The notes under the pieces: model-generated | Databases searched by the model: none | What the model was told of the DNA's origin: nothing | What the model saw: the letters and a program-made list of their open reading frames with translations, nothing else | From: a virus | Direction: 5' to 3' (one strand) | Length of the DNA: 37,239 bases | IMG/VR virus record: IMGVR_UViG_3300027770_004229 | Span: 1 to 37,239 of that record | Program-made: the position numbers and the translations under genes | Shown: positions 14,023 through 22,948 of the stretch, piece by piece | How the letters are laid out: every line of letters begins with the position of its first letter | Numbering within the stretch: position 1 is the stretch's first letter

Positions 14023-15762
14023 CTAATCCTCGATTATTGGCATTGTCCAAGTACCCTTAAGAGCACCTTGGATGTCAAGAGCTGCACTGTTGTTGGTGGT
14101 TTGTCCACCACTAAATGCAGGAGATGTAGAAACACCTAAGTTTGAAGCAGTTCTGACACTACCCATTCTTTCAGCAGCAGCAGCTGCTACTCTCTCAGTT
14201 GCAGTTTGAGCAGACTTGAGCAAAAGCTTTGTTTGTCTGATCATTGAATCTGCCTTGAGATTGTCGTTGAGCATTTGCTCAGCGTACGAATCAACTTCTT
14301 CAGAGTTGATAACACCAGCAAGAGCTAATTTAGAAGCACAACTAAATGCTGTCTTAATTCTAGCTGTATCGATGGATGATACTTGAATATTTTGTTTTGC
14401 TTTTTGAGTAACAGTGTCCAAATCTCTTACTTTATTTGCAACTTCAAAAGCATCACCAGCAGTTTGAGTAGGTGGTGCCATGCTTCCTGGAGCTCCTGAG
14501 ACACCAGCTTCTGCAGTTTCATCATCATCTGTTTCGCCATGTTTATGATCATCATCCATCATAGCTTCATCATCATTGTCCATGTAAGCAACTCTAGTAG
14601 GACACTTTGAGTTTGCACAGACTGTGTTATCATCTTCCATTTCTTCTTCAGTCATTGCCATTCTTGTACCGCAAGAAGTGCATTCAACTGAATGTTTATT
14701 GGAAGTTCTTACTGTTGTTTTGTGTGGCATAGATGGCATTTGTGAAGGATAACTTACAATGTCATCTTGAGCGCCTTCAGATGGGTTCTCGACATGTTTC
14801 CAATCGACAACATACTCAAGAGTACCATCTTCCGAACCTTCAAACTTACTAGGTTTGGTAACATCTGGGAATTGTAAAGAACCTGGGTTTTTTGTTGGAA
14901 CTTTTTGTTCTGCCCAAGTTGGATTATCACCCTTTAAAGAGTTACTTCCACTATTTTCCATTTCAAATTGTGGATAATCAACTTCACCTGGCATATTAGC
15001 CATTTCGTTGTTATACTTAAATCCGGCTGACGCTGCAGGGTACACTTCTTCTTCGGAAGCGATCTTCTTGAGGATCTCTTCTCTTTCAGCTCTTCTGAGA
15101 AGAGCATCTCTCTGTGCCTTGCGCTCAGCTAATGCTTGTTTTGTCATTTTTCTAACCTCATTGCTGTTTTTATGCATATAAGTAACTTCATCATTTGACA
15201 TTTCTTCATCATCCATGTCATCATCGGACATATCATCGTCTGATACATCGTCATCATCCATGTCGTCTTCCATGTCATCTGACATATCTTCTCCGCCTAG
15301 GAGATTATCAAGCGCTTTTTGCACAGCTTGCTGCGCTGCGTCAACCATGTCAGCGGGAACTTCAATTTCAATAGTGGCGACATCATCACTTTCTTCTACT
15401 TCGTCATTGTCATCGGTTTCATCGTCATTGTCATCATTTGAATCATCATCACTCTCAAAGTGGTGAAATTCTAAATCATCTTCATTATCATCAGAACTAT
15501 CATCTGCGAAGTCAACAGTCTCTTTGCCATCTTCAAGATCAAGATTGCTCATATCAAGACCAGCTACTTTAGCAATGTTTGGAAGATATTTTGCTCTAAT
15601 CGCATGCGCTACTACAAATGATTCACTTTCATCTAAAGATGCAGTTCTAGTCATATCAGAAGCACAGTTAACAAGATCTTCTTTATCAGTTGCATTAAGT
15701 TCAGCTAATCTCATTGCAGCTAATCTGCTTTGATTCTTAGCAATGTTCGAATTTTTATTCAT
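14023..15762 (-). CDS. Acidic scaffold/core-like protein with a Cys4 cluster
   Basis: About 579 residues from the ATG at 15762; a TTG at 15804 would add 14. A long Asp/Ser-rich acidic region spans roughly residues 85-200, with repeats of (M)SDDDMDD type. A Lys/Arg-rich coiled-coil segment follows near 215-255. A CTSCG...CANSKCP cluster near 360-385 could bind zinc, and an alanine-rich helical C-terminus ends TWTMPIIED. Extreme acidity, internal coiled coil and position just upstream of decoration and capsid genes fit a scaffold or prohead core protein removed during maturation. (K/R)TAS-type motifs (TRTASLDE, VRTASNLG) are candidate cleavage points. No homologue is recognised. Confidence 0.5.
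   Translation of the reverse strand: MNKNSNIAKNQSRLAAMRLAELNATDKEDLVNCASDMTRTASLDESESFVVAHAIRAKYLPNIAKVAGLDMSNLDLEDGKETVDFADDSSDDNEDDLEFHHFESDDDSNDDNDDETDDNDEVEESDDVATIEIEVPADMVDAAQQAVQKALDNLLGGEDMSDDMEDDMDDDDVSDDDMSDDDMDDEEMSNDEVTYMHKNSNEVRKMTKQALAERKAQRDALLRRAEREEILKKIASEEEVYPAASAGFKYNNEMANMPGEVDYPQFEMENSGSNSLKGDNPTWAEQKVPTKNPGSLQFPDVTKPSKFEGSEDGTLEYVVDWKHVENPSEGAQDDIVSYPSQMPSMPHKTTVRTSNKHSVECTSCGTRMAMTEEEMEDDNTVCANSKCPTRVAYMDNDDEAMMDDDHKHGETDDDETAEAGVSGAPGSMAPPTQTAGDAFEVANKVRDLDTVTQKAKQNIQVSSIDTARIKTAFSCASKLALAGVINSEEVDSYAEQMLNDNLKADSMIRQTKLLLKSAQTATERVAAAAAERMGSVRTASNLGVSTSPAFSGGQTTNNSAALDIQGALKGTWTMPIIED
15190..15480 (-). repeat. Low-complexity Asp/Ser codon repeats in the scaffold gene
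   Basis: Two runs of GAT/GAC-rich codons, seen on the + strand as CATCATC-type repeats at about 15190-15290 and 15365-15480, encode degenerate MSDDDMDD units. Such tracts expand and contract easily. Confidence 0.7.
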
Positions 15763-15821
15763 TTTCTTTGCTGCTTCCCTTAATAAAAATTGTTCTTTTA
15801 TCAAAGTCTAATTTATAAGAT

Positions 15822-15829
15822 TATTTATA
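15822..15829 (-). promoter_or_regulatory. TATAAATA, T4-late-promoter-like box upstream of the scaffold gene
   Basis: The minus strand reads TATAAATA about 60 bases before the scaffold ATG, with a second TATAAAT ten bases downstream, right after the terminator at 15870-15911. It matches the T4 late promoter consensus, but in such AT-rich DNA a chance match is quite possible. Confidence 0.3.
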
Positions 15830-15869
15830 AACGTTTTTTGTATTCTATATATAGAGGTTTTACACCTTT

Positions 15870-15911
15870 TTCAAAACATGAGGGGAACGTAAATTCCCCT
15901 CATGTTTTGAA
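15870..15911 (-). terminator. Strong hairpin after the protease-fusion gene
   Basis: A perfect 18-base-pair inverted repeat (TTCAAAACATGAGGGGAA and its complement) around a six-base loop, starting four bases past the stop codon. It is the longest stem in the window and separates the protease-fusion gene from the scaffold gene, so it may terminate, attenuate or protect the 3' end of the upstream mRNA. Confidence 0.8.
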
Positions 15912-15914
15912 GTA

Positions 15915-18900
15915 TTAATCAATCCAAATAATGCTTACATCAAGCTTGGATGGATTTTTAGAAGATGTTCTGATAGTAGTCTTGCTGTAATTTCCGCAAG
16001 CATGGCAAAATGAGTTATTTCTAACCTTATTTACATTTCTATCACCGCATGAAGGGCAAACCATTCCAATAGGTAACATCTTCTCATTAAGCCTATTAAA
16101 ATCAGGCATTGCTGTTCTAAGATAGATGTCTGCATCAACAGTAGAAGACATCTTAATCATAGTTTTGATATTTGAAGCAGTTGTAGGTGCAGTAGCAGCT
16201 CCTAAACCTTGATCGCCCATTATATCACCAGCAGGAGCACTAATAGCTGGTGTAGCACCAGCGTCTGGTCCGTCAGTACTTTCTTGTCCTGCACCACCTG
16301 TTCCATCAGTGTCTAACTTGAGCATCATCTCAATAGTCCACCCGGAACCACACTCGTTACAGGAACCCTTACTGTCTGCTACATCAACATTATCTGATCC
16401 ACAAACTGGACATACCGAACCCCATGGTTTTTTGTTTTTACTGCCAGTTTCTGAAACACCATCTAAATCTGGGGATGCATTCATTTCATCAGCACCACCC
16501 GTCATAGCAGATAATCCTAAATCACCACCAGCAGCAGGAGCAGCACCCATTGAAGGATCAACCAAACCAGCTGGAGGTCCCTGTGGAGCTGGAGCACCCA
16601 TACCACCACCCATACCAGCACCCATTCCAGCACCCATTCCAGGTCCCATAGCGTATTTCTTGAGGACTTGTTCTCTTCTGATTTTTCTAGCCATTCTTGC
16701 TCCTTCTGTCATAAGAACAGGAGCTTCTTCTAGACTAGGTCCTTCAACAATGTCACCCATCATCTCAGGATTTTCTGTCATCTCTTCATCGACTTTAAAA
16801 GATTTGCTTACAGAAGTTGAAACAGTCGCAGTGATATCTCCATTTTGACTAACATTCAAGTCTGTAAATGAAAAAGTACCAGGGTCAACAGTAAAACCAT
16901 GTTGTTGTAAAACTTCGATAGCTTTTTGTTTGAACGCATCTTCAAAACTATCATCGCTAGGATTTACACCACCAAGATCATCTTTTGTACAAACAAATCT
17001 TAAGCACTCAGTCTTGTTTTGTGTAACAGACATAGCAGCTGTTCTTTCTGCATTTTGCTTTACTGTTATGGCTTTAGAAATAAGTTTTTCTGCTACACTG
17101 TAATCTTCGCATAATCTCTTAGCAGCTAATGCAATTTTCTTTGAACTAATGTCAAAGTTAGTAGAGTAATCAGCAAGCCAACCAATGATATTACCTTCAA
17201 TATTTTTGGTAGATGCAGTTTTGATACCCCAGAACTCTCTTCTGTTTCTTTCTCTCAATCTTGCTTCAGTAGATGTTGGAGTTTTAGCTCTGTCAATAGA
17301 AGCAATTAAGATTTTTCCATCAATGTTTTCTACTGCTGCAACAACTTCTTCAGGAGTAACTTGTTGCTCACTTGCAGACATTGCTAATCCAGAAATTACT
17401 GATCTAAGGTCGCTGCTTGAAATCAAAGTATCACTTGGATCAACAGCAGTCTTGAGTGCAGTTCTTAATTCTTCTGATCTTGAAGGTGATGCAGAAACTA
17501 ACATATCTTCAGCGGAAGCAGTATTAGCTTCTAACATGATAGATGCTAATCTTTCCACACCTTCTCTGGTGATATCACTTTCTTCAATAGCAACAGAAAG
17601 GGCATCAGCTAAATTTGAAGCAGTAATATCGACAGTTACTTCTGAACCAAGTTGTCTCAATACAGCAGCTACAGGATGTTGAGCTGATTTACTGACCTTA
17701 AAAAAGTTTGAATCTTTATTGTAACAAGCTGCAGCTCCAGCACCAATCATCTCAGCTAAATTCTTTTCAGATGATAAAATCTTTGCAAATCTAAGAATTT
17801 GATTTGGGTGTTCTTTAGCAGAAACAACTGCTTTAGCAAGAGCACTGATGGTTGCTGTCATAACTTCATGTGCAGCAGCTTTTCCGTCAACTCTACAAAC
17901 TGCAAGTTGCTTTTCAAGAACTTCAGTAGGACAACCCTTAACAACTTCATTAACTAATTCTGAAAGACCCTTAGTTACATCAGCATCATTATTTTTTCTT
18001 GAATACAAACCAGCTCTTTCAAGGAGAACATCATTTTGTTCTTCTTGTTCGCCAGTTCTCTTAGTTTCTAATTCTTCGTTTCTAGTTTTTGAAGTCTCAC
18101 CTTTGTGATGTGCTCTTAAGCTATCACCCAAAGATTTACTATCATAGCCTTCACCAGATCTAACTTCATCAAGTGATTCTTCTCTTACACCATCTCTGTG
18201 TTTTACATCCAATAAGGCGGTTTTGACAAAAGATGAGTATTCTTTGAGTAACTCTGCAGCCACTCTGGTTCCTTGACCGTTTTCCATCAAGTGAATTTGA
18301 CTTTCGTTAAGAATTGGATCCCAACCAGTTTTTTTGCCATTTGTGTAACCTGTAATAGATCCATCAGTAGAAAGAACAATTCTGTTACCTGCATTATCCT
18401 CGACCTTAAAGTCAATGGTTACTGCAGCAGCAATCTTCTTTCTTTGTTCTGATGCGATCTTTGCAAAATGATCCATTTGATTTCTGCCTCCCGCCCCATT
18501 AGGCGTGTTTGTTTTTGTGTTTTTATTTCTTTCATTAGCAACTCTAATGACTTTATCAATGCTATTTTGAATTTGTTCTGAACCAACTAAAGTATTTTTA
18601 AAGTCTAGTAAATTTTCAGTAAAATTCAAAACATTGCTTTTTCTACTAGTATTTGTACTAGCAAAAACTTCTCTTCTATCATCTTTAGATGCCCATACAA
18701 AATGAACATTTGAAGATGCTAGAGCAACTCCACTTCCAACAGCGTTATTAGGATTAGCTAATTCCATAATTCTTCCAACACTATCTGTTGGAGAATAATT
18801 TGCAAATCCTACATTTTTCATTCCAGCAGCTGGTTGAGTTTGTTGTGCGGGTTGTTGAGATTGTGGGCCAGTTGGTTGATTGATAGGCTGTGGTGATTGT

Positions 18901-20108
18901 CCACTCCCAACATCAATACCTTCGTCAATCATGTCCTGCATAGTTCCTTGCAAGTCAGCCATAGATTTTGTGATTTTTCCTACATGCGAAAGATCAACAT
19001 TATCTTTTCTCGCAAACATGTTCATGACTGCAACTTCAAGGAAATTGAGTGACAAATTAATCATGTCAAGGATATTAAGACCAGCTCTGGCATCAATACC
19101 AAGAGCTTGTAAAACTGCACCAACTGTAGAGTTTTGATTTGCTCCAGGACCTGCTAAAAGTGGACCACCAACTAGCGTTCCTGCTTGTTGAGCTAATCTA
19201 ACTGCTGTGTATGCAGTGGATTGAGCAACTCTTAAACAATTTTCATATTCATTTCTGATATTTGGTTCAGATGGAGCACCTTGGTGAGCTAAAATTATAT
19301 TTGCAGAAATTTCATTTGCTTTCTTCTCAATATTAGAAGCAGCATCTAGCACGTCATCAACGTCATAAATTTCTTGTATTTCACAAGCTTCAAAAGCACC
19401 ATCACCTACACAAGAAAGCTCTATGAACTTAACACCATAGTTTTTCTCATATGCTTTTTTGCCATTGTCAGGAAATGTCTTACCTTTATATTTTTTGAGA
19501 TGTTCGCAATAATCTTTCTCTGTGTAAGCTTTATTATTACAAATTGAACACACACCCCATTCAACACTTGCACCCATTGAAACATCGTGAATAACACCTG
19601 TTCTGATGTTTCTAGCTATATCTGGATATGCTTCCTCATCTACAAAAAAGGTACAATAAACACAGTTTTCTTTTTCGTCCCATTCAGCATAAACAACCAT
19701 ACCTTTAGCTTGTTCGATATCGTCATTCTTGTGGTTGGTGTATATTGGAACGCCTTCAAAAGTCTTGTATGTTGGAATTTTTTGACCTTTGATTTCTTGC
19801 TCTTTCAGCAATTCTTCTTTGGAAAACAAGTCACCATTAGCATTAACTACATCTGCGTCAATAGCTCTAGCTCTTACCCATAAAAGTTTTGCACCTTTAC
19901 GAGCTTGCATCTCTTTCACAATGTCAAAATCTTTGTATTTTTCAAGTACTTCTTTAGGATCTGCATATAGTGATTGCAAGCCAATTTTTGCTGCTTCTTT
20001 CATGTTAACAGAAGCAGTTTTTATAATGTGGTCTCTTGCTATATTTCGGTCATTTTCACTGAGAAAACTATCAAATGTGATAGCTCCTCCTTTTGCAACC
20101 TTGTACAT
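15915..20108 (-). CDS. Giant prohead-protease-like protein with scaffold region and C-terminal zinc ribbons
   Basis: 1397 residues. Residues 70-250 resemble a prohead serine protease: RARAIDADVVNANGD near 79-93, VPIYTNHKND with histidine 126, and VIHDVSMGASVEW with serines 177 and 181, then ISL-like FIELSCVGDGAF near 228-239. A CxxC...CxH cluster (187-203) is inserted after the serine. The middle (about 260-1100) is long, helical and alanine/lysine-rich, plausibly scaffold. Near 1170-1195 is a Gly/Met/Pro low-complexity tract, followed by two zinc ribbons: CPVCGSDN...CNECG (about 1231-1257) and CPSCGDRN...CHACG (about 1348-1371). AAGGAT lies eight bases before the ATG. Typical prohead proteases have 170-250 residues, so this is an exceptional fusion. 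Protease assignment is by motif and position. Confidence 0.6.
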   Translation of the reverse strand: MYKVAKGGAITFDSFLSENDRNIARDHIIKTASVNMKEAAKIGLQSLYADPKEVLEKYKDFDIVKEMQARKGAKLLWVRARAIDADVVNANGDLFSKEELLKEQEIKGQKIPTYKTFEGVPIYTNHKNDDIEQAKGMVVYAEWDEKENCVYCTFFVDEEAYPDIARNIRTGVIHDVSMGASVEWGVCSICNNKAYTEKDYCEHLKKYKGKTFPDNGKKAYEKNYGVKFIELSCVGDGAFEACEIQEIYDVDDVLDAASNIEKKANEISANIILAHQGAPSEPNIRNEYENCLRVAQSTAYTAVRLAQQAGTLVGGPLLAGPGANQNSTVGAVLQALGIDARAGLNILDMINLSLNFLEVAVMNMFARKDNVDLSHVGKITKSMADLQGTMQDMIDEGIDVGSGQSPQPINQPTGPQSQQPAQQTQPAAGMKNVGFANYSPTDSVGRIMELANPNNAVGSGVALASSNVHFVWASKDDRREVFASTNTSRKSNVLNFTENLLDFKNTLVGSEQIQNSIDKVIRVANERNKNTKTNTPNGAGGRNQMDHFAKIASEQRKKIAAAVTIDFKVEDNAGNRIVLSTDGSITGYTNGKKTGWDPILNESQIHLMENGQGTRVAAELLKEYSSFVKTALLDVKHRDGVREESLDEVRSGEGYDSKSLGDSLRAHHKGETSKTRNEELETKRTGEQEEQNDVLLERAGLYSRKNNDADVTKGLSELVNEVVKGCPTEVLEKQLAVCRVDGKAAAHEVMTATISALAKAVVSAKEHPNQILRFAKILSSEKNLAEMIGAGAAACYNKDSNFFKVSKSAQHPVAAVLRQLGSEVTVDITASNLADALSVAIEESDITREGVERLASIMLEANTASAEDMLVSASPSRSEELRTALKTAVDPSDTLISSSDLRSVISGLAMSASEQQVTPEEVVAAVENIDGKILIASIDRAKTPTSTEARLRERNRREFWGIKTASTKNIEGNIIGWLADYSTNFDISSKKIALAAKRLCEDYSVAEKLISKAITVKQNAERTAAMSVTQNKTECLRFVCTKDDLGGVNPSDDSFEDAFKQKAIEVLQQHGFTVDPGTFSFTDLNVSQNGDITATVSTSVSKSFKVDEEMTENPEMMGDIVEGPSLEEAPVLMTEGARMARKIRREQVLKKYAMGPGMGAGMGAGMGGGMGAPAPQGPPAGLVDPSMGAAPAAGGDLGLSAMTGGADEMNASPDLDGVSETGSKNKKPWGSVCPVCGSDNVDVADSKGSCNECGSGWTIEMMLKLDTDGTGGAGQESTDGPDAGATPAISAPAGDIMGDQGLGAATAPTTASNIKTMIKMSSTVDADIYLRTAMPDFNRLNEKMLPIGMVCPSCGDRNVNKVRNNSFCHACGNYSKTTIRTSSKNPSKLDVSIIWID
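16573..16655 (-). repeat. Gly-Met-Gly-Ala coding repeat
   Basis: A run of CCCAT(A/T)CC-type units on the + strand encodes four degenerate GMGAGMGG units in the protease-fusion protein. It marks a flexible linker before the zinc ribbons. Confidence 0.65.
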
Positions 20109-20182
20109 ATATATTATCCTTAGAGTTAAAGTTACTAATTGTTTCTGTTCTATTTAAAAGCTGTATAGTCCTTTAAAATTCT

Positions 20183-20206
20183 AAACCCGTCGATTTCGAC
20201 GGGTTT
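20183..20206 (-). terminator. Intrinsic terminator after the portal gene
   Basis: A perfect ten-base-pair stem (AAACCCGTCG / CGACGGGTTT) with an ATTT loop, in the 125-base gap between the portal stop and the protease-fusion start. On the minus strand the stem ends in TTT followed by AGAATTTT. Confidence 0.75.
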
Positions 20207-20233
20207 ATTGTACATACAATACACCTATTTACA

Positions 20234-22585
20234 TTATAAGTATTCTTCACCTGAATCCGAAACTCCTGATCTTCGCTTAATAGCTTTAACTAAGACACCT
20301 AAGCAATCTTGTGGGTGATCTTGAAGTTCCTTATCTGTAAATCTAATTATAATCCAACCACTTGAAGCCAATTCAGAATCTCTTCTCTTATCCTTGGAAA
20401 TTTTTTCTTGGTTGTTATGCCAAATCTCACCGTCAGCTTCAATACCAATCTTGAGATGAGGTATAGCTGCATCAAGTTGGTAGTCAAAAGTTGGTCCAGC
20501 AGAATATTGTGCATAAAGTGGATATGGCATATTCACAGACATAACTAATGAGTAAAGTTTCTTCTCAAGGTTTGTGAACATTTTTGATTGAGGTCTTTCA
20601 GCTTTTTTAGCAACGACAGTCCTCACATATTCATTTTCACTTGATAAAGCAAGTCTTAATTCTTCTTGTGCTTCAAAATTCATAGGTAATGAATTTTGAC
20701 CACCAAATAATGGTGTTCTCAAGACTCCGTATAAACCATCATATTCTTCTGCAAGAGGTCCTAAAAATGCTCTTCCAGTCACAGGTTGCATTGATTGTAA
20801 GAAACCTTCATGAGCTGCAGACTTAATTCTTTTAGAAGCTATTCTAGTGTTATCTTTAGAAATTTTTTCTTCAATTCTCTCTTTGTATATTTCATTAGAT
20901 ATTGAAGAAGCTAACTTGTACATCTTGTTTCTTTCAGCAGCAGTTGGTGCTGGAGGAGAACCTCCAGGAGGAGCTCCAGCAGGAGAAGCACCCATGTCAG
21001 GTGGCATTGGAGGAGCCATTCCTCCTAAACCAGCGTCACCACCAGTAAATCCTTGACCAGTGACAGGTCCGCTAGAAAAGTTTAGTGAAAAATTTGGATT
21101 TCCAAAATTCTGATCATTGATAAAATTCGCACCCTGTTCAAATCTAAGCCTTTCAATTTCTTGATCAGAATCAAAACCAAAAGCTTCTATAAGTGAAACA
21201 TTTGAAATAACACCATTTTGATTTGCAGTAACGAGCATTTGCAATTTACCAGTGTCATCTCTGAGTTGAAGATCATCGAATTTAATTTTTGGATAAACTA
21301 ATTCGTCTTGTCCTCTTTCTCCCTCAACTACAAAACCATTCCATTCTGCTACTAGTTTGAAAATATTATTTTCTATCCAGTGAGCTATTTCTCTTCTGAA
21401 TGTTTCTAATCTTTGAGCCATAGCAAGAAGACCAACTTGAGCATTACCGTAAGTTGGACCCTCACCATTAAGAAGAGCCTTATTAAGCATAACACCATCT
21501 AAAATTTCTTGTTCAATTAGTTCAAACTCACCAGTAAGAGGATGAATTTTACCTGTTGCTCCATACCATTCCATATCAAAGTTATGGTGAGTAACAAGCG
21601 TTAAGTTTGGATCATTTGCAATAGATGCTAATTCATCTTGAACATTGTCAATATCTTCTTGAGATGCTGGTCTTACATCACTACCGATCTTAACAACTTT
21701 GATTGGAAGTATTAAACGGTCAGCAATCATAAACTGTGCCTGACGAAGTTTATCTTTGTATGTCAAAATTGGGAACAATGGTCTGATCATAGAAACTCCA
21801 TAATCTTCCCATGAGTTCGAACCATATTTAAAATGATAAATTGAAATTGGGCTTAGTTTGATAGGCTCATTCCTCATAATCATTTTTTTAACTTCATTAG
21901 GAATCATATTGTAAATTTCTTTTGGATGTCTTTCATTTACAACACGAACTTCTTCTGCTGACGGTCTATAAGCATAAGTTCCAGGAGTATCAATCATTCC
22001 AGATGATTTTATTACATTATCTGGATTTAAAATAGTAATAGATTTCCATGTAGCTCCATCATGACTACACTCTTCATTCTTCTTTTCATCCCAGTTAGTA
22101 CCATGACAATGTGCACAATCAATAGAAAGAAGAGGAAAACAGTCACCTAATAAGTGATATGTTTTAGAAATTTCAGGAAGCCATTTTTGAAAATTAAGAT
22201 TTTCAACTAATTTTTCAAAATAGTCTTTTACATATGCCGAAGAGCATTCTAATTTCCAACCAGAAAATGGATAGTTGGTGTAAAAATTGATAGCTGCAGC
22301 AACTTTAGGCTCATTGTTTCTCCACCAGTTTGCCCAGAGATATACTTCTCGTCTGGCATTTGGAATTTGAAATGAAGATGGAGTAAGAAAAGGTGAGTAA
22401 AAGTTTGGTGCAGTTGTAATTGTATTTACACCCGCAGTTCTTACAGATGGGCCTAAACCCAATCCTATTCTACTGTTTGCGTAACTTCTTTTTACATCAT
22501 CCCCACTACTTGATTTTGACCCTTCACCTGTTACTTGATGTGCTGAAGTTCTAATAGCGGAGGCAAGAGAAATTTTATTTGCCAT
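20234..22585 (-). CDS. Portal protein with C-terminal Vsr/DUF559-like endonuclease domain
   Basis: 783 residues from the ATG at 22585. Residues about 65-500 look like a phage portal: an N-terminal segment YLWANWWRNNEPKVAAAINF, a clip/stem region with ISIYHFKYG, KLRQAQFMIADRLI, and a long helix LNKALLNGEGPTYGN...AMAQRLETFRREIAHWIE. An inserted CAHCH...CSH cluster (about 157-175) may bind zinc. A Pro/Gly-rich linker follows. The last ~85 residues read TFDYQLDAAIPHLKIGIEADG, EIWHNN, DKRRDSELASSGW and IIRFTDKEL, the pattern of DUF559/Vsr-like PD-(D/E)XK nucleases, with candidate catalytic residues D701, E716 and D718. A TATAAT seven bases upstream and the lack of a Shine-Dalgarno support this start over one 15 codons earlier. 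Confidence 0.82.
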   Translation of the reverse strand: MANKISLASAIRTSAHQVTGEGSKSSSGDDVKRSYANSRIGLGLGPSVRTAGVNTITTAPNFYSPFLTPSSFQIPNARREVYLWANWWRNNEPKVAAAINFYTNYPFSGWKLECSSAYVKDYFEKLVENLNFQKWLPEISKTYHLLGDCFPLLSIDCAHCHGTNWDEKKNEECSHDGATWKSITILNPDNVIKSSGMIDTPGTYAYRPSAEEVRVVNERHPKEIYNMIPNEVKKMIMRNEPIKLSPISIYHFKYGSNSWEDYGVSMIRPLFPILTYKDKLRQAQFMIADRLILPIKVVKIGSDVRPASQEDIDNVQDELASIANDPNLTLVTHHNFDMEWYGATGKIHPLTGEFELIEQEILDGVMLNKALLNGEGPTYGNAQVGLLAMAQRLETFRREIAHWIENNIFKLVAEWNGFVVEGERGQDELVYPKIKFDDLQLRDDTGKLQMLVTANQNGVISNVSLIEAFGFDSDQEIERLRFEQGANFINDQNFGNPNFSLNFSSGPVTGQGFTGGDAGLGGMAPPMPPDMGASPAGAPPGGSPPAPTAAERNKMYKLASSISNEIYKERIEEKISKDNTRIASKRIKSAAHEGFLQSMQPVTGRAFLGPLAEEYDGLYGVLRTPLFGGQNSLPMNFEAQEELRLALSSENEYVRTVVAKKAERPQSKMFTNLEKKLYSLVMSVNMPYPLYAQYSAGPTFDYQLDAAIPHLKIGIEADGEIWHNNQEKISKDKRRDSELASSGWIIIRFTDKELQDHPQDCLGVLVKAIKRRSGVSDSGEEYL

Positions 22586-22592
22586 GTGATAT

Positions 22593-22598
22593 ATTATA
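22593..22598 (-). promoter_or_regulatory. -10 box TATAAT, 7 nt before the portal ATG
   Basis: Perfect TATAAT preceded by GGG, seven bases before the ATG at 22585. It overlaps the stop region of the upstream 117-residue gene, so the portal may have its own leaderless transcript inside the virion operon. Confidence 0.5.
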
Positions 22599-22947
22599 CC
22601 CAGGTTTGATTCGAGGGAACATTTTGCCAAAACATAGGAGCTCCCTTACCTGATTTTGCTCTGGTGTATCCTTCACCATTATAAAAAAATTGGGAGCCAC
22701 TGCCTCTTTCTTTTGTAGACATATTAACATCCACATCGTCTTCATCTCTAATTTGAGCTAATTGACCCTCTAAATTTTCAGATGGCTCAGTAGAATACTC
22801 TTCAATATTGTCCGATGAATTATTTACAATAGAAACTTTTTTAGGGTTCAGTACTTGCAAGGTTTCTGGAGCTAGCACAAAGATTTGATCATCATTTTGC
22901 TGCATAGCTCCTCCTCCAAAACTTGCTTTGACGACTCTATACCACAT
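22594..22947 (-). CDS. Hypothetical small module protein
   Basis: 117 residues, no recognised family. The N-terminus WYRVVKASFGGGAMQQ resembles the Lys/Arg-x-Ala-(S/Q)-aromatic-Gly-rich openings of neighbouring proteins, and the remainder is acidic and probably disordered, ending in QFFYNGEGY and MFWQNVPSNQTWV. It lies directly upstream of the portal gene, so a head-assembly role is plausible. Its C-terminal codons overlap the portal -10 box. It starts one base after the upstream gene ends. Confidence 0.5.
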   Translation of the reverse strand: MWYRVVKASFGGGAMQQNDDQIFVLAPETLQVLNPKKVSIVNNSSDNIEEYSTEPSENLEGQLAQIRDEDDVDVNMSTKERGSGSQFFYNGEGYTRAKSGKGAPMFWQNVPSNQTWV

Positions 22948-22948
22948 A

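Noticed and set aside
15215-15466. Serine-rich open frame on the plus strand inside the scaffold gene
   Set aside because: It is the antisense reading of the Asp/Ser-rich GAT/GAC repeat; low-complexity and without a ribosome-binding site.
16309-16848. 179-codon Pro/Ser-rich plus-strand frame
   Set aside because: Antisense of the Gly/Met/Pro linker and zinc-ribbon region of the protease fusion, which has clear motifs on the other strand.
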